A stretch of DNA of 64,000 nt from Xylophilus sp. Leaf220 (lineage in GTDB: Bacteria; Pseudomonadota; Gammaproteobacteria; Burkholderiales; Burkholderiaceae_C). Location: positions 1 through 64,000 of the forward strand of contig NZ_LMKO01000028.1 of assembly GCF_001421705.1 (NCBI RefSeq), written 5' to 3'. Under the pieces are notes generated by a model. It did no database searches and had not been told where the DNA came from. It saw only the letters and a list, made by a program, of their open reading frames with translations. This document shows positions 55,130-63,427 of the stretch, in pieces. A program made the translations under genes and the position numbers. The stretch's first letter is position 1. Every line of letters starts with the position of its first letter.

Positions 55130-55291
55130 CCTGTGCACCGTTTGCCATTCCTGGGAATGCGGGGCTTTCGTCCTGCCCTCGGCCGGTGCCGGTGCAAAAG
55201 ACGCACTATTTTACCCAATCGGACCACCGGGATTTACCTAAAAAACGCCGGCAGTCCGCCCTAATCCCGTGTCGAGTCAGGGGCTGATCGG

Positions 55292-56779
55292 TCAGCGCGC
55301 CGGCCGGATCAGGGCGTACTGGGCCCATTCGCCGCGCCGGACGAGCACGCTCACCGGCTTGGTCTTGTCGGCCTTCGCGACCGCGGCCTCGAATTCCTTG
55401 ACGCCGGTCACCTCGATGTTGGCCACCGCCACGATCACGTCGCCCTCCTTCAGGCCGGCCCGTGCGGCGCCTTCGGTCGCGGTATCGACGCGGACGCCGC
55501 CCTTGAGCTTCAGCTCCTTCTTCTGCACCGGGGTGAGCTCGCTCACGCCCAGGCCCAGGCCCTTGCCGGCGTTGGAAGTGGGCCGCGCCTCTTCCTTCTC
55601 GACCGGCTTGCGGGCGGGCTGGTCGGGCTCGATCTCGGCGATGGTGATCGTCAGGTCGCGGGTGGCGCCCCGGCGGAAGACGGTGGCGGTGCTCTTGGTG
55701 CCCGGCTTGGTGCTGCCGACCAGCCGCGGCAGGTCGCTGGTGCGCTCGATCGTCTTGCCGTCGAACCGGGTGATGATGTCGCCCGCCTCGATGCCCGCCT
55801 TCTCGGCCGGCGAGCCGGTCTCGACACCGCGCACCAGCGCGCCCTGCGGCTTGCCCAGGCCGATCGCCTCGGCCACGTCCTTGGTGACCGGCTCGATCTG
55901 CACGCCGATGCGGCCGCGCGACACCCGGCCGCTCTGGCGCAGCTGCTCGCTGACGTTGATCGCCTCGTCGATCGGGATCGAGAACGAGATGCCCATGAAC
56001 CCGCCGGAGCGCGAATAGATCTGGCTGTTGATGCCGACCACCTCGCCCCGCATGTTGATCAGCGGCCCGCCCGAGTTGCCGGGGTTGATCGCCACGTCGG
56101 TCTGGATGAACGGCAGGTAGTCTCCGGTGTCGCGCTGCTTGGCGCTGACGATGCCGGCGGTCACGCTGTTCTCCAGGCCGAAAGGAGAGCCGATCGCCAT
56201 CACCCATTCGCCCACCCGCAGGCGGCTCAGGTCGCCCACCTTGACAGCCGGCAGGCCGGTGGCCTCGATCTTGACCACGGCCACGTCGGTGCGCTTGTCG
56301 GCGCCGACGATCTTGGCCTTGAACTCGCGCTTGTCGGTGAGGGTGACGATCACCTCGTCGGCGCCGTCGACCACATGGGCGTTGGTCATCACGAAACCGT
56401 CGCCGGTGAGGATGAAGCCCGAGCCGACGCCGCGCGGCTGCTCCTCGCCCTGTTGCGGCCGCTGCCCGCGCGGGCCGTTGCCGCCGCGGGGGCCGTTGGG
56501 CATCGGGATGCCGAAGCGCTTGAAGAACTCGAGCATCTGCTCGTCCATCGCGTCCTCGCCACCGCCGGTGCGCGGGGTGGCCTTTTCCAGCGTGCGGATA
56601 TTGACGACCGACGGGCCGACCATGTCCACCAGGTCGGTGAAGTCGGGCAGGGAACGCTGGCCGATCGGTGCGGATTGGGCCACTGCGGGCACCACCGGTG
56701 CGGCCGCGCCGACCATCGCCAGCGCCACGGCACCCGCCAGGGCACGCACTCTCAGATCACGCCCACCAAACTGCAGCAT
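55292..56779 (-). CDS. degP: Periplasmic Do-like serine protease DegP/MucD
   Basis: The 495-residue HtrA protease has a signal peptide (about 1-37, ending AVAQ). The protease domain has the triad His in VMTNAHVV, Asp in KRTDVAVVKI and Ser in INPGNSGGPLIN. Two PDZ domains follow (RGRIGVQIEPVTKDVAEAIGL and GLGVSELTPVQKKEL). An Arg/Gly/Gln-rich loop (GPRGGNGPRGQRPQQG) extends the LA-loop region. It degrades misfolded envelope proteins. Position after rseB links it to the sigma-E response, but a terminator separates the two. The ATG at 56779 has AAAGG upstream. Confidence 0.96.
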   Translation of the reverse strand: MLQFGGRDLRVRALAGAVALAMVGAAAPVVPAVAQSAPIGQRSLPDFTDLVDMVGPSVVNIRTLEKATPRTGGGEDAMDEQMLEFFKRFGIPMPNGPRGGNGPRGQRPQQGEEQPRGVGSGFILTGDGFVMTNAHVVDGADEVIVTLTDKREFKAKIVGADKRTDVAVVKIEATGLPAVKVGDLSRLRVGEWVMAIGSPFGLENSVTAGIVSAKQRDTGDYLPFIQTDVAINPGNSGGPLINMRGEVVGINSQIYSRSGGFMGISFSIPIDEAINVSEQLRQSGRVSRGRIGVQIEPVTKDVAEAIGLGKPQGALVRGVETGSPAEKAGIEAGDIITRFDGKTIERTSDLPRLVGSTKPGTKSTATVFRRGATRDLTITIAEIEPDQPARKPVEKEEARPTSNAGKGLGLGVSELTPVQKKELKLKGGVRVDTATEGAARAGLKEGDVIVAVANIEVTGVKEFEAAVAKADKTKPVSVLVRRGEWAQYALIRPAR

Positions 56780-56836
56780 AGAAACCTTTCTTGGGGCCGG
56801 CCGACATCGGCAGACCGGGTACAACGATACGCATCT

Positions 56837-56865
56837 GAAAAAAAACGGAACGGAAGGTTCCGTTT
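56837..56865 (-). terminator. Intrinsic terminator between rseB and degP
   Basis: On the minus strand AAACGGAAC, 5 nt, GTTCCGTTT is followed by a run of T (8 in all). It should end the rpoE-rseA-rseB transcript. Confidence 0.85.
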
Positions 56866-56932
56866 GCAAGCAGCCGCTTCGAAAACCGGCGCCAGGACCC
56901 GCATTGGCCGACGCCCGAGCGGAAGGCCGATC

Positions 56933-57988
56933 TCAGCGCCTGCGCTCCAGCGACTGGACCATCGTCTGCAGCGTCTGCAACGGCACCTCGCCCACCGCCG
57001 TCACCCACCAGTCGCCCGAGACCCGGCGCGACAGCATCTGCGTCACGCCCACCGCCATCTGCGACTCGGCACGCGGCTGGGCGCCGTAGGGTTCGATGAA
57101 CAGTGATACCGTGGCCAGGCCGTCGGAGAAGACCCACTGCACCGTGTTGGTCTTGGTCGGCGCGGATCGGCGCAGGCAATTCAGCGGTCTGAAGCCGGCC
57201 ACGGGCTGGGCCAGAGCCCAGCCCTCGGCTTCGGCGGTGGTGCGGGTGACGTCCAGCTTCTCGACCTTGTAGTCGCCGGTGTTGGACATCATCCGAACGA
57301 TCTTGTCCATCGGCACCGGCGCGTCGAGTTGCAGCTCGGAGAACGCCGCCTGCTCCAGCACCCGGCCGGTCCCGTCCAGTGTCTGCAGTTGCACCGTCAG
57401 GCCGGACGCCTTGTCCATCCAGAGCCGGTAGCCGTAGCGCGATGCGTCGCGCGGCTGCACCTGCACCACCTCTGTGTCCATTCCGGCCACCCGCTGGCTG
57501 CCGAGCGGCCGGGCACCGTAGGATTCGCGCACCGCCGCGTCGCCGACGCGCAGGAGATTGGGGAATAGGCCGAAGGAATCGCGCCGCTCGGAGCGCGCCA
57601 CATGCAGCTCGGGCAGGAAGGTCACGACCTCGTCGTTGCGGCGGAAGCTTGAGCGCGGTGCGCCGGTCAGCGACTCGATCCGCTCGACCCGCTGCTCGCC
57701 CTTGCAGGCATGCCAGATGCGCGAGCTCGACAAGGCCCCGTTCGCCGACAACACGACCAGCGTGCCGGCGTAGGTGCGGTTCTTGGACGCCTCGTGCGTG
57801 CGGACCAGCCACGGTAGCACGTCGACCTCGGCTGCCGCAGGCGGTGCAGGCGCAGGCGCCGCCGGAGCCGACTGGCTGGAAGGACCGACTTCCGCAGCGG
57901 CGGGCGCCGCGGCAAAAGCGGCCGGCCAGTACGTTGCCGCCAGGCAGGCCACTGCCCAGCCAGCCCTTCGGACCACGCGACGCGACAT
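56933..57988 (-). CDS. rseB: Sigma-E regulator RseB/MucB
   Basis: The 351-residue periplasmic protein has a signal peptide (MSRRVVRRAGWAVACLAATYW, cleavage after about residue 27). A MucB/RseB N-domain follows (LPWLVRTHEASKNRTYAGTLVVLS ... SSRIWHACKGEQRVERIESLTGAPR). The C-domain has VQWVFSDGLATVSLFIEP and MLSRRVSGDWWVTAVGEVP. It binds RseA and shields it from proteolysis until it senses envelope stress. The ATG at 57988 gives the best signal peptide; a GTG at 58009 is an alternative. Confidence 0.92.
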   Translation of the reverse strand: MSRRVVRRAGWAVACLAATYWPAAFAAAPAAAEVGPSSQSAPAAPAPAPPAAAEVDVLPWLVRTHEASKNRTYAGTLVVLSANGALSSSRIWHACKGEQRVERIESLTGAPRSSFRRNDEVVTFLPELHVARSERRDSFGLFPNLLRVGDAAVRESYGARPLGSQRVAGMDTEVVQVQPRDASRYGYRLWMDKASGLTVQLQTLDGTGRVLEQAAFSELQLDAPVPMDKIVRMMSNTGDYKVEKLDVTRTTAEAEGWALAQPVAGFRPLNCLRRSAPTKTNTVQWVFSDGLATVSLFIEPYGAQPRAESQMAVGVTQMLSRRVSGDWWVTAVGEVPLQTLQTMVQSLERRR

Positions 57989-58018
57989 CACGGCAGACGG
58001 GTTACGCACAGGTCGCGG

Positions 58019-58750
58019 TCAACGGTTGGCGCCTTCGAAACTGGCATTGCGCACGAAACCGGGAGGCGATTGCAGCACCGAGCCGGCGGTCGCCTGGCCA
58101 TGCGCGGCCAGGAACTCGTCCAGCCGGGGATTGCGGAGCATGACCTGGGGCGTATCGCTGCCGGCCACCATGACGGGTACCGTCGCCGCGAACGGCGCGC
58201 CGCGGCCGGTCGATGCACCCGCGGGCGCGACAGAAGCCGACACCCGTTGCACCGCCCCTGCACCGTCGGCAGATACCGCGGGCGGCGCGGCGGCCAGTAC
58301 CGCTTCAGCCCCGGTGCCGCCGAGGCCTGCGAAAGAACTCCAGCCGATGGCGGCAACCGCTGCGAGCGAGGCGAAGCCGGCGACCGCCTTCCAGCGGAAC
58401 ACGTCGGAATTCGCGGCCTGCTGCGCGACCGCCGCGCGGATCGGCGTCACGCGCGCTGCCTCTTCGACCGCCTGCACGCGAACCACGGCCGCCTCGGGCA
58501 CTTCGACCAGGTGCGGCAGGGGTTCGGAAGCCAGCCGGGTTTGCAGGCGGGCCACGAAATCCATGTCCGCGGCGCCACGGGCCAGGTCGGGCGAACGCAG
58601 CACGTCGCCGATGACGTGGTAGGCATGCCACTGCGTCTGCGCCTCGGCGTCATGTGTGAGCCAATCGACGGTCTGGCCGAATTCCTCGCCATGCAATGCA
58701 CCGTCGGCCAGGGCGGACAGCCGGTCGAAATCGTGGGAGATCTGGTTCAT
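58019..58750 (-). CDS. rseA: Sigma-E anti-sigma factor RseA
   Basis: The 243-residue inner-membrane protein has an N-terminal sigma-binding domain (FDRLSALADGALHGEEF...TQWHAYHVIGDVLRS). One membrane helix follows (VAGFASLAAVAAIGWSSFAGL, about 120-140), then a periplasmic Ala-rich domain. It holds RpoE at the membrane. AGGTGA precedes the ATG at 58750; a longer frame begins 10 codons earlier. It lies 63 bp after rpoE and 30 bp before rseB. Confidence 0.93.
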   Translation of the reverse strand: MNQISHDFDRLSALADGALHGEEFGQTVDWLTHDAEAQTQWHAYHVIGDVLRSPDLARGAADMDFVARLQTRLASEPLPHLVEVPEAAVVRVQAVEEAARVTPIRAAVAQQAANSDVFRWKAVAGFASLAAVAAIGWSSFAGLGGTGAEAVLAAAPPAVSADGAGAVQRVSASVAPAGASTGRGAPFAATVPVMVAGSDTPQVMLRNPRLDEFLAAHGQATAGSVLQSPPGFVRNASFEGANR

Positions 58751-58813
58751 GGAATCACCTATGTCACAGCATGGGCGCAATCGCGACGGGCACGCATTGC
58801 AGCAAAAATATCT

Positions 58814-59449
58814 CTACCACCGCTTGCCGGAACGATTTTCCAGCAGCGGCTTGACCTTGGCCGATATGGCTTCGCGGGCCCGGAAGATCCGCGACCGCAC
58901 CGTGCCGATCGGGCACTGCATCACTTCAGCGATTTCTTCGTAGCTCATGCCTTCGATCTCGCGCAGCGTGACCGCCTGCCGCAAATCCTCGGGCAAGGAC
59001 GCCATCGCCGCATTGACCGTCGCCGCGATTTCCTTGGCGGCCAATATCGTTTCGGGTGTCTCTTCGCTGGTTAGTTCATTGTCGATGAAGGAAGTTTCGT
59101 CGTCGTCGCCTCCGGAGCGCATCGCGTTTTCGGAAATCACCGGGTTGCGACGCATGTCGACCAGCGCCTTCTTGGCGGTATTGACCGCGATCCGATAGAG
59201 CCAGGTGTAGAACTGCGCGTCGCCGCGGAACTGGTGCAGCGCGCGGTAGGCGCGGATGAAGGTTTCCTGGGCGATGTCCTCGACCAAGTCGCTGTCGCGC
59301 ACCATCCGGCCGATCAGCCGCTCGATCCGCCGCTGGTACTTGACCACCAGCAGGCCATAGGCGCGTTGGTCGCCCGCGACGGTGCGCTCGACCAGCATGA
59401 GGTCGGTATCGGCCGCGGTGGGCGCGGGAAGCTGGACGGGCTCGGTCAT
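58814..59449 (-). CDS. rpoE: RNA polymerase sigma factor RpoE (sigma-E)
   Basis: The 211-residue ECF sigma factor has region 2 (YQRRIERLIGRMVRDSDLVEDIAQETFIRAYRALHQFRGDAQFYTWLYRIAVNTAKKAL) and region 4 (LREIEGMSYEEIAEVMQCPIGTVRSRIFRAREAI). It directs envelope-stress genes and is held by RseA. The ATG at 59449 overlaps the stop of the upstream small gene by 4 bp. Confidence 0.97.
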   Translation of the reverse strand: MTEPVQLPAPTAADTDLMLVERTVAGDQRAYGLLVVKYQRRIERLIGRMVRDSDLVEDIAQETFIRAYRALHQFRGDAQFYTWLYRIAVNTAKKALVDMRRNPVISENAMRSGGDDDETSFIDNELTSEETPETILAAKEIAATVNAAMASLPEDLRQAVTLREIEGMSYEEIAEVMQCPIGTVRSRIFRAREAISAKVKPLLENRSGKRW

Positions 59450-59916
59450 CGCGCCACCGCCGGGCCTTCGACCGGAGTAGCGCCCGAACCGTCGGCGCAA
59501 TGGAGGGCACAGCGCAGCAGGTGCCACTGCGCCGGCCTGGCCGGCCTGCGCTCGAGCCAGAGCCACACGGCCCGCCCTTGCGCAGGGGCGAACCGCACCA
59601 GCAGCTGGCTCTGGAGATCGAGATGCAACCGGGCGACGCCTTCGGGTAAGCCGGCCATCGGAGGGGTCGACTCCCAGCGCCAGTGCTGGCCGTCCCACCC
59701 CAGTTCTCCGACCGACGCGCCACGCCACGCCAGGAACGCCCATAGCGTCGCGACACCCCAGCAGCCGAACGCGACCAGATGCAAAGCGTCCGGTTGCGGC
59801 GAAGCGGCCCACCAAGCCGACAGCACAGCCAGCTCCAGTGCGCACAGCCCGGCCAGCCACGCAGCCACGCGGTACGACCGCGTCACCGGATAGCGAACCG
59901 CGGGCGCAGCGTGCAT
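59446..59916 (-). CDS. Hypothetical membrane protein coupled to rpoE
   Basis: The 156-residue product has two predicted membrane helices (VAAWLAGLCALELAVLSAWW and LHLVAFGCWGVATLWAFLAW, about 18-62). A Trp-rich soluble domain follows (LGWDGQHWRWES ... AVWLWLERR ... HLLRCALHC). Topology and the Trp pattern resemble YgfX-type proteins, but identity is not sure. It sits 32 bp after fabF and overlaps rpoE by 4 bp, so it is translated in line with the stress sigma factor. Confidence 0.8.
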   Translation of the reverse strand: MHAAPAVRYPVTRSYRVAAWLAGLCALELAVLSAWWAASPQPDALHLVAFGCWGVATLWAFLAWRGASVGELGWDGQHWRWESTPPMAGLPEGVARLHLDLQSQLLVRFAPAQGRAVWLWLERRPARPAQWHLLRCALHCADGSGATPVEGPAVAR

Positions 59917-59948
59917 GAAAGGAAAACCTGTGCGCTCAACCTACGCCG

Positions 59949-61196
59949 TCAGACCAGTCGCTTGAACACCAACGAACCGTTGGTGCCGCCAAAACCGAAA
60001 TTGTTCTTCAGCGCCACGTCGATCTTCATGTCCCGGGCCGTGTTGGCGCAGTAGTCCAGATCGCACTCCGGGTCCTGGTTGAAGATGTTGATGGTGGGCG
60101 GCGCTTTCTGGTGGTAGATCGCCAACGCGGTGAAGACGCTCTCGATGCCGCCCGCGCCGCCCAGCAGGTGGCCGGTCATCGACTTGGTGGAGTTGACCAC
60201 CGTCTTGTAGGCATGGTCGCTCAATGCGGCCTTGATCGCGTTGGTTTCGTTCAGGTCGCCGATCTGCGTCGAGGTGCCGTGGGCGTTGACGTAGTCGATC
60301 TGGTCGGCATTCACGCCAGCGTTGTCGAGTGCGATCTGGATCGCACGGCGCGGACCGCCCACGTCCGGCGAGGTGATGTGGTAGGCGTCGCCGCTCATGC
60401 CGAAGCCGGCCAGCTCCGCGTAGATGCGGGCGCCGCGAGCCTTGGCATGCTCGTACTCCTCGAGCACCATGACGCCGCCGCCTTCGCCCAGCACGAAGCC
60501 GTCGCGGTCCTTGTCCCAGGGCCGCGAGGCGGTCTTGGGATCGTCGTTGCGGGTCGACAGCGCACGCGGCGCGGTGAAGCCGCCCACGCCCAGCGGCGAT
60601 ACCGTCGCTTCGGCACCGCCGGCGATCATCACGTCGGCATCGCCGTACTCGATCATCCGGGCCGACAGGCCGATGGCGTGGAGCCCGGTCGTGCAGGCGG
60701 TGACCACCGCCACGTTGGGGCCCTTGAAACCGAACTTGATCGACACGTGGCCCGAGATCATGTTGATGATCGAGGCCGGAACGAAGAAGGGAGAGACCCG
60801 GCGCGGGCCGCGTGCAACCAGTTCGGCATGGGTGTTCTCGATCAGCGGAAGACCGCCGATGCCCGAACCGATGTTGCATCCGATCCGGAAGGCGGTTTCG
60901 TCCTTCAGCGCATCGCCGGTGGGCAGGCCGCTGTCCTGTACCGCCTGGATCGCGGCTGCGAGTCCCAGGTGGATGAAGCGGTCCATGTGCCGGGCTTCCT
61001 TCTCGGGGATGTAGTCCGCGATGTTGAAGCCCTTGACCTCGCCCGCGAACTTGCAGGTGAAGGCCGCGGCATCGAATTGGGTGATGAAGTCGATACCGGA
61101 CTGGCCGGCAAGGAGGTTGGTCCAGGAATCAGCCACCGTGTTACCCACGGGGGTGACGCATCCCAGTCCGGTCACGACGACGCGGCGACGGCTCAT
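59949..61196 (-). CDS. fabF: 3-oxoacyl-[acyl-carrier-protein] synthase II
   Basis: The 415-residue elongating condensing enzyme has the catalytic Cys in VVTACTTGLHAIG and the two His in NAHGTSTQIGDLNET and STKSMTGHLLGGAGG. The C-terminal NNFGFGGTNGSLVFKR is present. It begins MSRRRVVVTGLGCVTPVGNTV. It lies 58 bp after acpP. Confidence 0.98.
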   Translation of the reverse strand: MSRRRVVVTGLGCVTPVGNTVADSWTNLLAGQSGIDFITQFDAAAFTCKFAGEVKGFNIADYIPEKEARHMDRFIHLGLAAAIQAVQDSGLPTGDALKDETAFRIGCNIGSGIGGLPLIENTHAELVARGPRRVSPFFVPASIINMISGHVSIKFGFKGPNVAVVTACTTGLHAIGLSARMIEYGDADVMIAGGAEATVSPLGVGGFTAPRALSTRNDDPKTASRPWDKDRDGFVLGEGGGVMVLEEYEHAKARGARIYAELAGFGMSGDAYHITSPDVGGPRRAIQIALDNAGVNADQIDYVNAHGTSTQIGDLNETNAIKAALSDHAYKTVVNSTKSMTGHLLGGAGGIESVFTALAIYHQKAPPTINIFNQDPECDLDYCANTARDMKIDVALKNNFGFGGTNGSLVFKRLV

Positions 61197-61254
61197 GCGC
61201 AAAAACCTTTGCTTGTCTTAGGAGATAAGTCGGGGCAGGATGCCCGCGGGCCGA

Positions 61255-61608
<354 letters not shown>

Positions 61609-62355
61609 TCAGCCCATGTACATGCCGCCATTGACATGCAATTCCTGGCCGGTGACGTAGGCCGCCTGCGGGCTCGTCAGGTAGGACACCGCGTGCGCCA
61701 CGTCGGCCGGCTTGCCCAGGCGGCCCAGCGGGATCTGGCCCAGCAGCGCCTTCTGCTGCGCTTCGGGCAGCGACGCGGTCATGTCGGTGTCGATGAAGCC
61801 GGGGGCCACGCAATTGACCGTGATGTTACGCGAGCCCAGCTCGCGGGCCAGGGCACGGGTCATGCCGGCAAGGCCGGCCTTGGCGGCCGCGTAGTTGGCC
61901 TGGCCGGGATTGCCGGCCGCGCCCACCACGCTGGTGATGCTCACGATGCGGCCGTACCGCTGCTTCATCATCGGCCGGATCACGGCGCGCGACAGGCGGA
62001 ACACCGCCTTCAGGTTGGTGTCGATCACCGCGTCCCAGTCGTCGTCCTTCAGGCGCATGACGAGCTGGTCGCGGGTGATGCCGGCGTTGTTGACCAGGAT
62101 CTGCAGGCCGCCGTGCTCGGCGACGATCGCATCGACCAGGGTGTTGACGGCGTCGCCATCGGTCACGTCGATCCGGTAGCCCTTGCCGCCGTGGGCGGCG
62201 AGCGCGTGGCCGATCTTGGCGGCACCCTCGTCGCTGGTGGCGGTGCCGATGACCTTGACGCCCTTGCCGGCAAGATCGGCGGCGATGGCGGCGCCAATGC
62301 CGCGGGTGGCGCCGGTGACCAGGGCCACCTGGCCGGCTAATGCAATTTCAGACAT
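61609..62355 (-). CDS. fabG: 3-oxoacyl-[acyl-carrier-protein] reductase
   Basis: The 248-residue short-chain dehydrogenase has the NADP motif VTGATRGIGAAIA, the NNAGITRD segment, and the catalytic Ser plus the Tyr/Lys pair (SITSVVG; NYAAAKAG). GFIDTDMT and a C-terminal GGMYMG complete the match. It reduces 3-oxoacyl-ACP. It lies 41 bp after fabD. Confidence 0.98.
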   Translation of the reverse strand: MSEIALAGQVALVTGATRGIGAAIAADLAGKGVKVIGTATSDEGAAKIGHALAAHGGKGYRIDVTDGDAVNTLVDAIVAEHGGLQILVNNAGITRDQLVMRLKDDDWDAVIDTNLKAVFRLSRAVIRPMMKQRYGRIVSITSVVGAAGNPGQANYAAAKAGLAGMTRALARELGSRNITVNCVAPGFIDTDMTASLPEAQQKALLGQIPLGRLGKPADVAHAVSYLTSPQAAYVTGQELHVNGGMYMG

Positions 62356-62396
62356 TCGGTTCTTTTCTGTGGGTCGGAGGCGGGCGTCGGCCGCGC

Positions 62397-63347
62397 TCAG
62401 ACGAGCTGGGCGCGGGCCTCGGCCAGCGTGGCCGGATCGTACAGGGCCAGCGCGGACAGTTCGGGGTCGATGCGCTTGGTCATGCCGGCCAGCACCTTGC
62501 CGGGGCCGCATTCCACCACGGTTCGCGCACCGCGCGCCTTGAGCGCACGGATGCATTCGACCCAGCGCACCGGGCCGAAGGCCTGGCGGAAGAGCGCGTC
62601 GCGGATCGCGGCGGGATCGTTCTGCACCGCCACGTCGATGTTGTCGACCAGAGGGATGCGCGGCGCAGCGAAGGCGGTGTCGGCCAGCTTCTGCCGGAGC
62701 TTCTCCGCGGCGGGCCGCATCAGCGTCGAATGGAACGGCGCCGACACCGGCAGCGGCAGCGCGCGCTTGGCACCCGCCGCCTTGAGCGCCTCGCAGGCCT
62801 TCTCGACCGCGGCCTTGCTGCCGGCGATGACCGTCTGGCCCGGATCGTTGAAGTTCACCGCCTCGACCACTTCGGACGACGGGGCGCCGAACGACTGCGT
62901 CACCTCCTGGCAGCCGGCGATGACCTTCTGCGCGTCCAGTCCCAAAATGGCCGCCATCGCGCCCACGCCGACCGGCACCGCCTCCTGCATCGCCGCCGCG
63001 CGGAAGCGCACCAGCGGCGCGGCCTGGGCCAGCGTCAGCACGCCGGCGGCCACCAGCGCCGAATACTCGCCGAGCGAATGGCCGGCCACCGCGACAGGAT
63101 CGCCACCGCCCTCGGCCTTCCACGCACGCCAGGCGGCCACGGCCGCTACCAGCATCACCGGCTGGGTGTTGGTGGTGAGCGCCAGGGCTTCCTTGGGGCC
63201 CTCCTGGATGAGGCGGCCCACGTCTTCGTGCAGCGCGTCCGACGCTTCCTGCACCGCTTCGGCCACGGCCGGGTGGTCGCCCCAGGCGTCGAGCATGCCG
63301 ACCGATTGCGAACCCTGGCCCGGAAAAACGAATGCGAAAGCGCTCAT
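62397..63347 (-). CDS. fabD: Malonyl CoA-acyl carrier protein transacylase
   Basis: The 316-residue enzyme loads malonate on ACP. It begins FAFVFPGQGSQSVGML and has the nucleophile Ser in VAGHSLGEYSALVAAG, with Arg in VRFRAAAMQEAVP and His in VSAPFHSTLM. It lies 39 bp after repeat copy g. Confidence 0.98.
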   Translation of the reverse strand: MSAFAFVFPGQGSQSVGMLDAWGDHPAVAEAVQEASDALHEDVGRLIQEGPKEALALTTNTQPVMLVAAVAAWRAWKAEGGGDPVAVAGHSLGEYSALVAAGVLTLAQAAPLVRFRAAAMQEAVPVGVGAMAAILGLDAQKVIAGCQEVTQSFGAPSSEVVEAVNFNDPGQTVIAGSKAAVEKACEALKAAGAKRALPLPVSAPFHSTLMRPAAEKLRQKLADTAFAAPRIPLVDNIDVAVQNDPAAIRDALFRQAFGPVRWVECIRALKARGARTVVECGPGKVLAGMTKRIDPELSALALYDPATLAEARAQLV

Positions 63348-63386
63348 GCGAAGGATAGTGGTATTTGTAGATCGAAAAGGCCCGTA

Positions 63387-63427
63387 GTCGGCGTTCCGCG
63401 CCGGCCTCCAGCTACAGATTCAGTAGC
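63387..63427 (-). repeat. 41-bp dyad-hairpin element, copy g
   Basis: Read on the minus strand: GCTAC...GTAGC (17 bp), 5 nt, GCCGGC, 7 nt, GCCGAC. It overlaps the stop and last codons of fabH, in the fabH-fabD gap. Confidence 0.8.

Larger units (their letters stand above)
54870..55291. other. 422-bp intergenic region between degP and lepA
   Basis: No convincing gene is present. It holds a minus-strand terminator (54914-54946), small hairpins (CAACT...AGTTG near 54964; GTTGCC...GGCAAC near 55039), and an AT-rich patch with DnaA-box-like sites (55062-55129). As I recall, a glutaredoxin-like gene often sits here in related Burkholderiales; it is absent. The lepA promoter must lie between the terminator and the start. 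Confidence 0.6.

Noticed and set aside
54932-55264. A 110-codon plus-strand frame in the degP-lepA gap
   Set aside because: It overlaps the terminator stem and the DnaA-box patch, lacks a ribosome-binding sequence and has no recognisable protein features.
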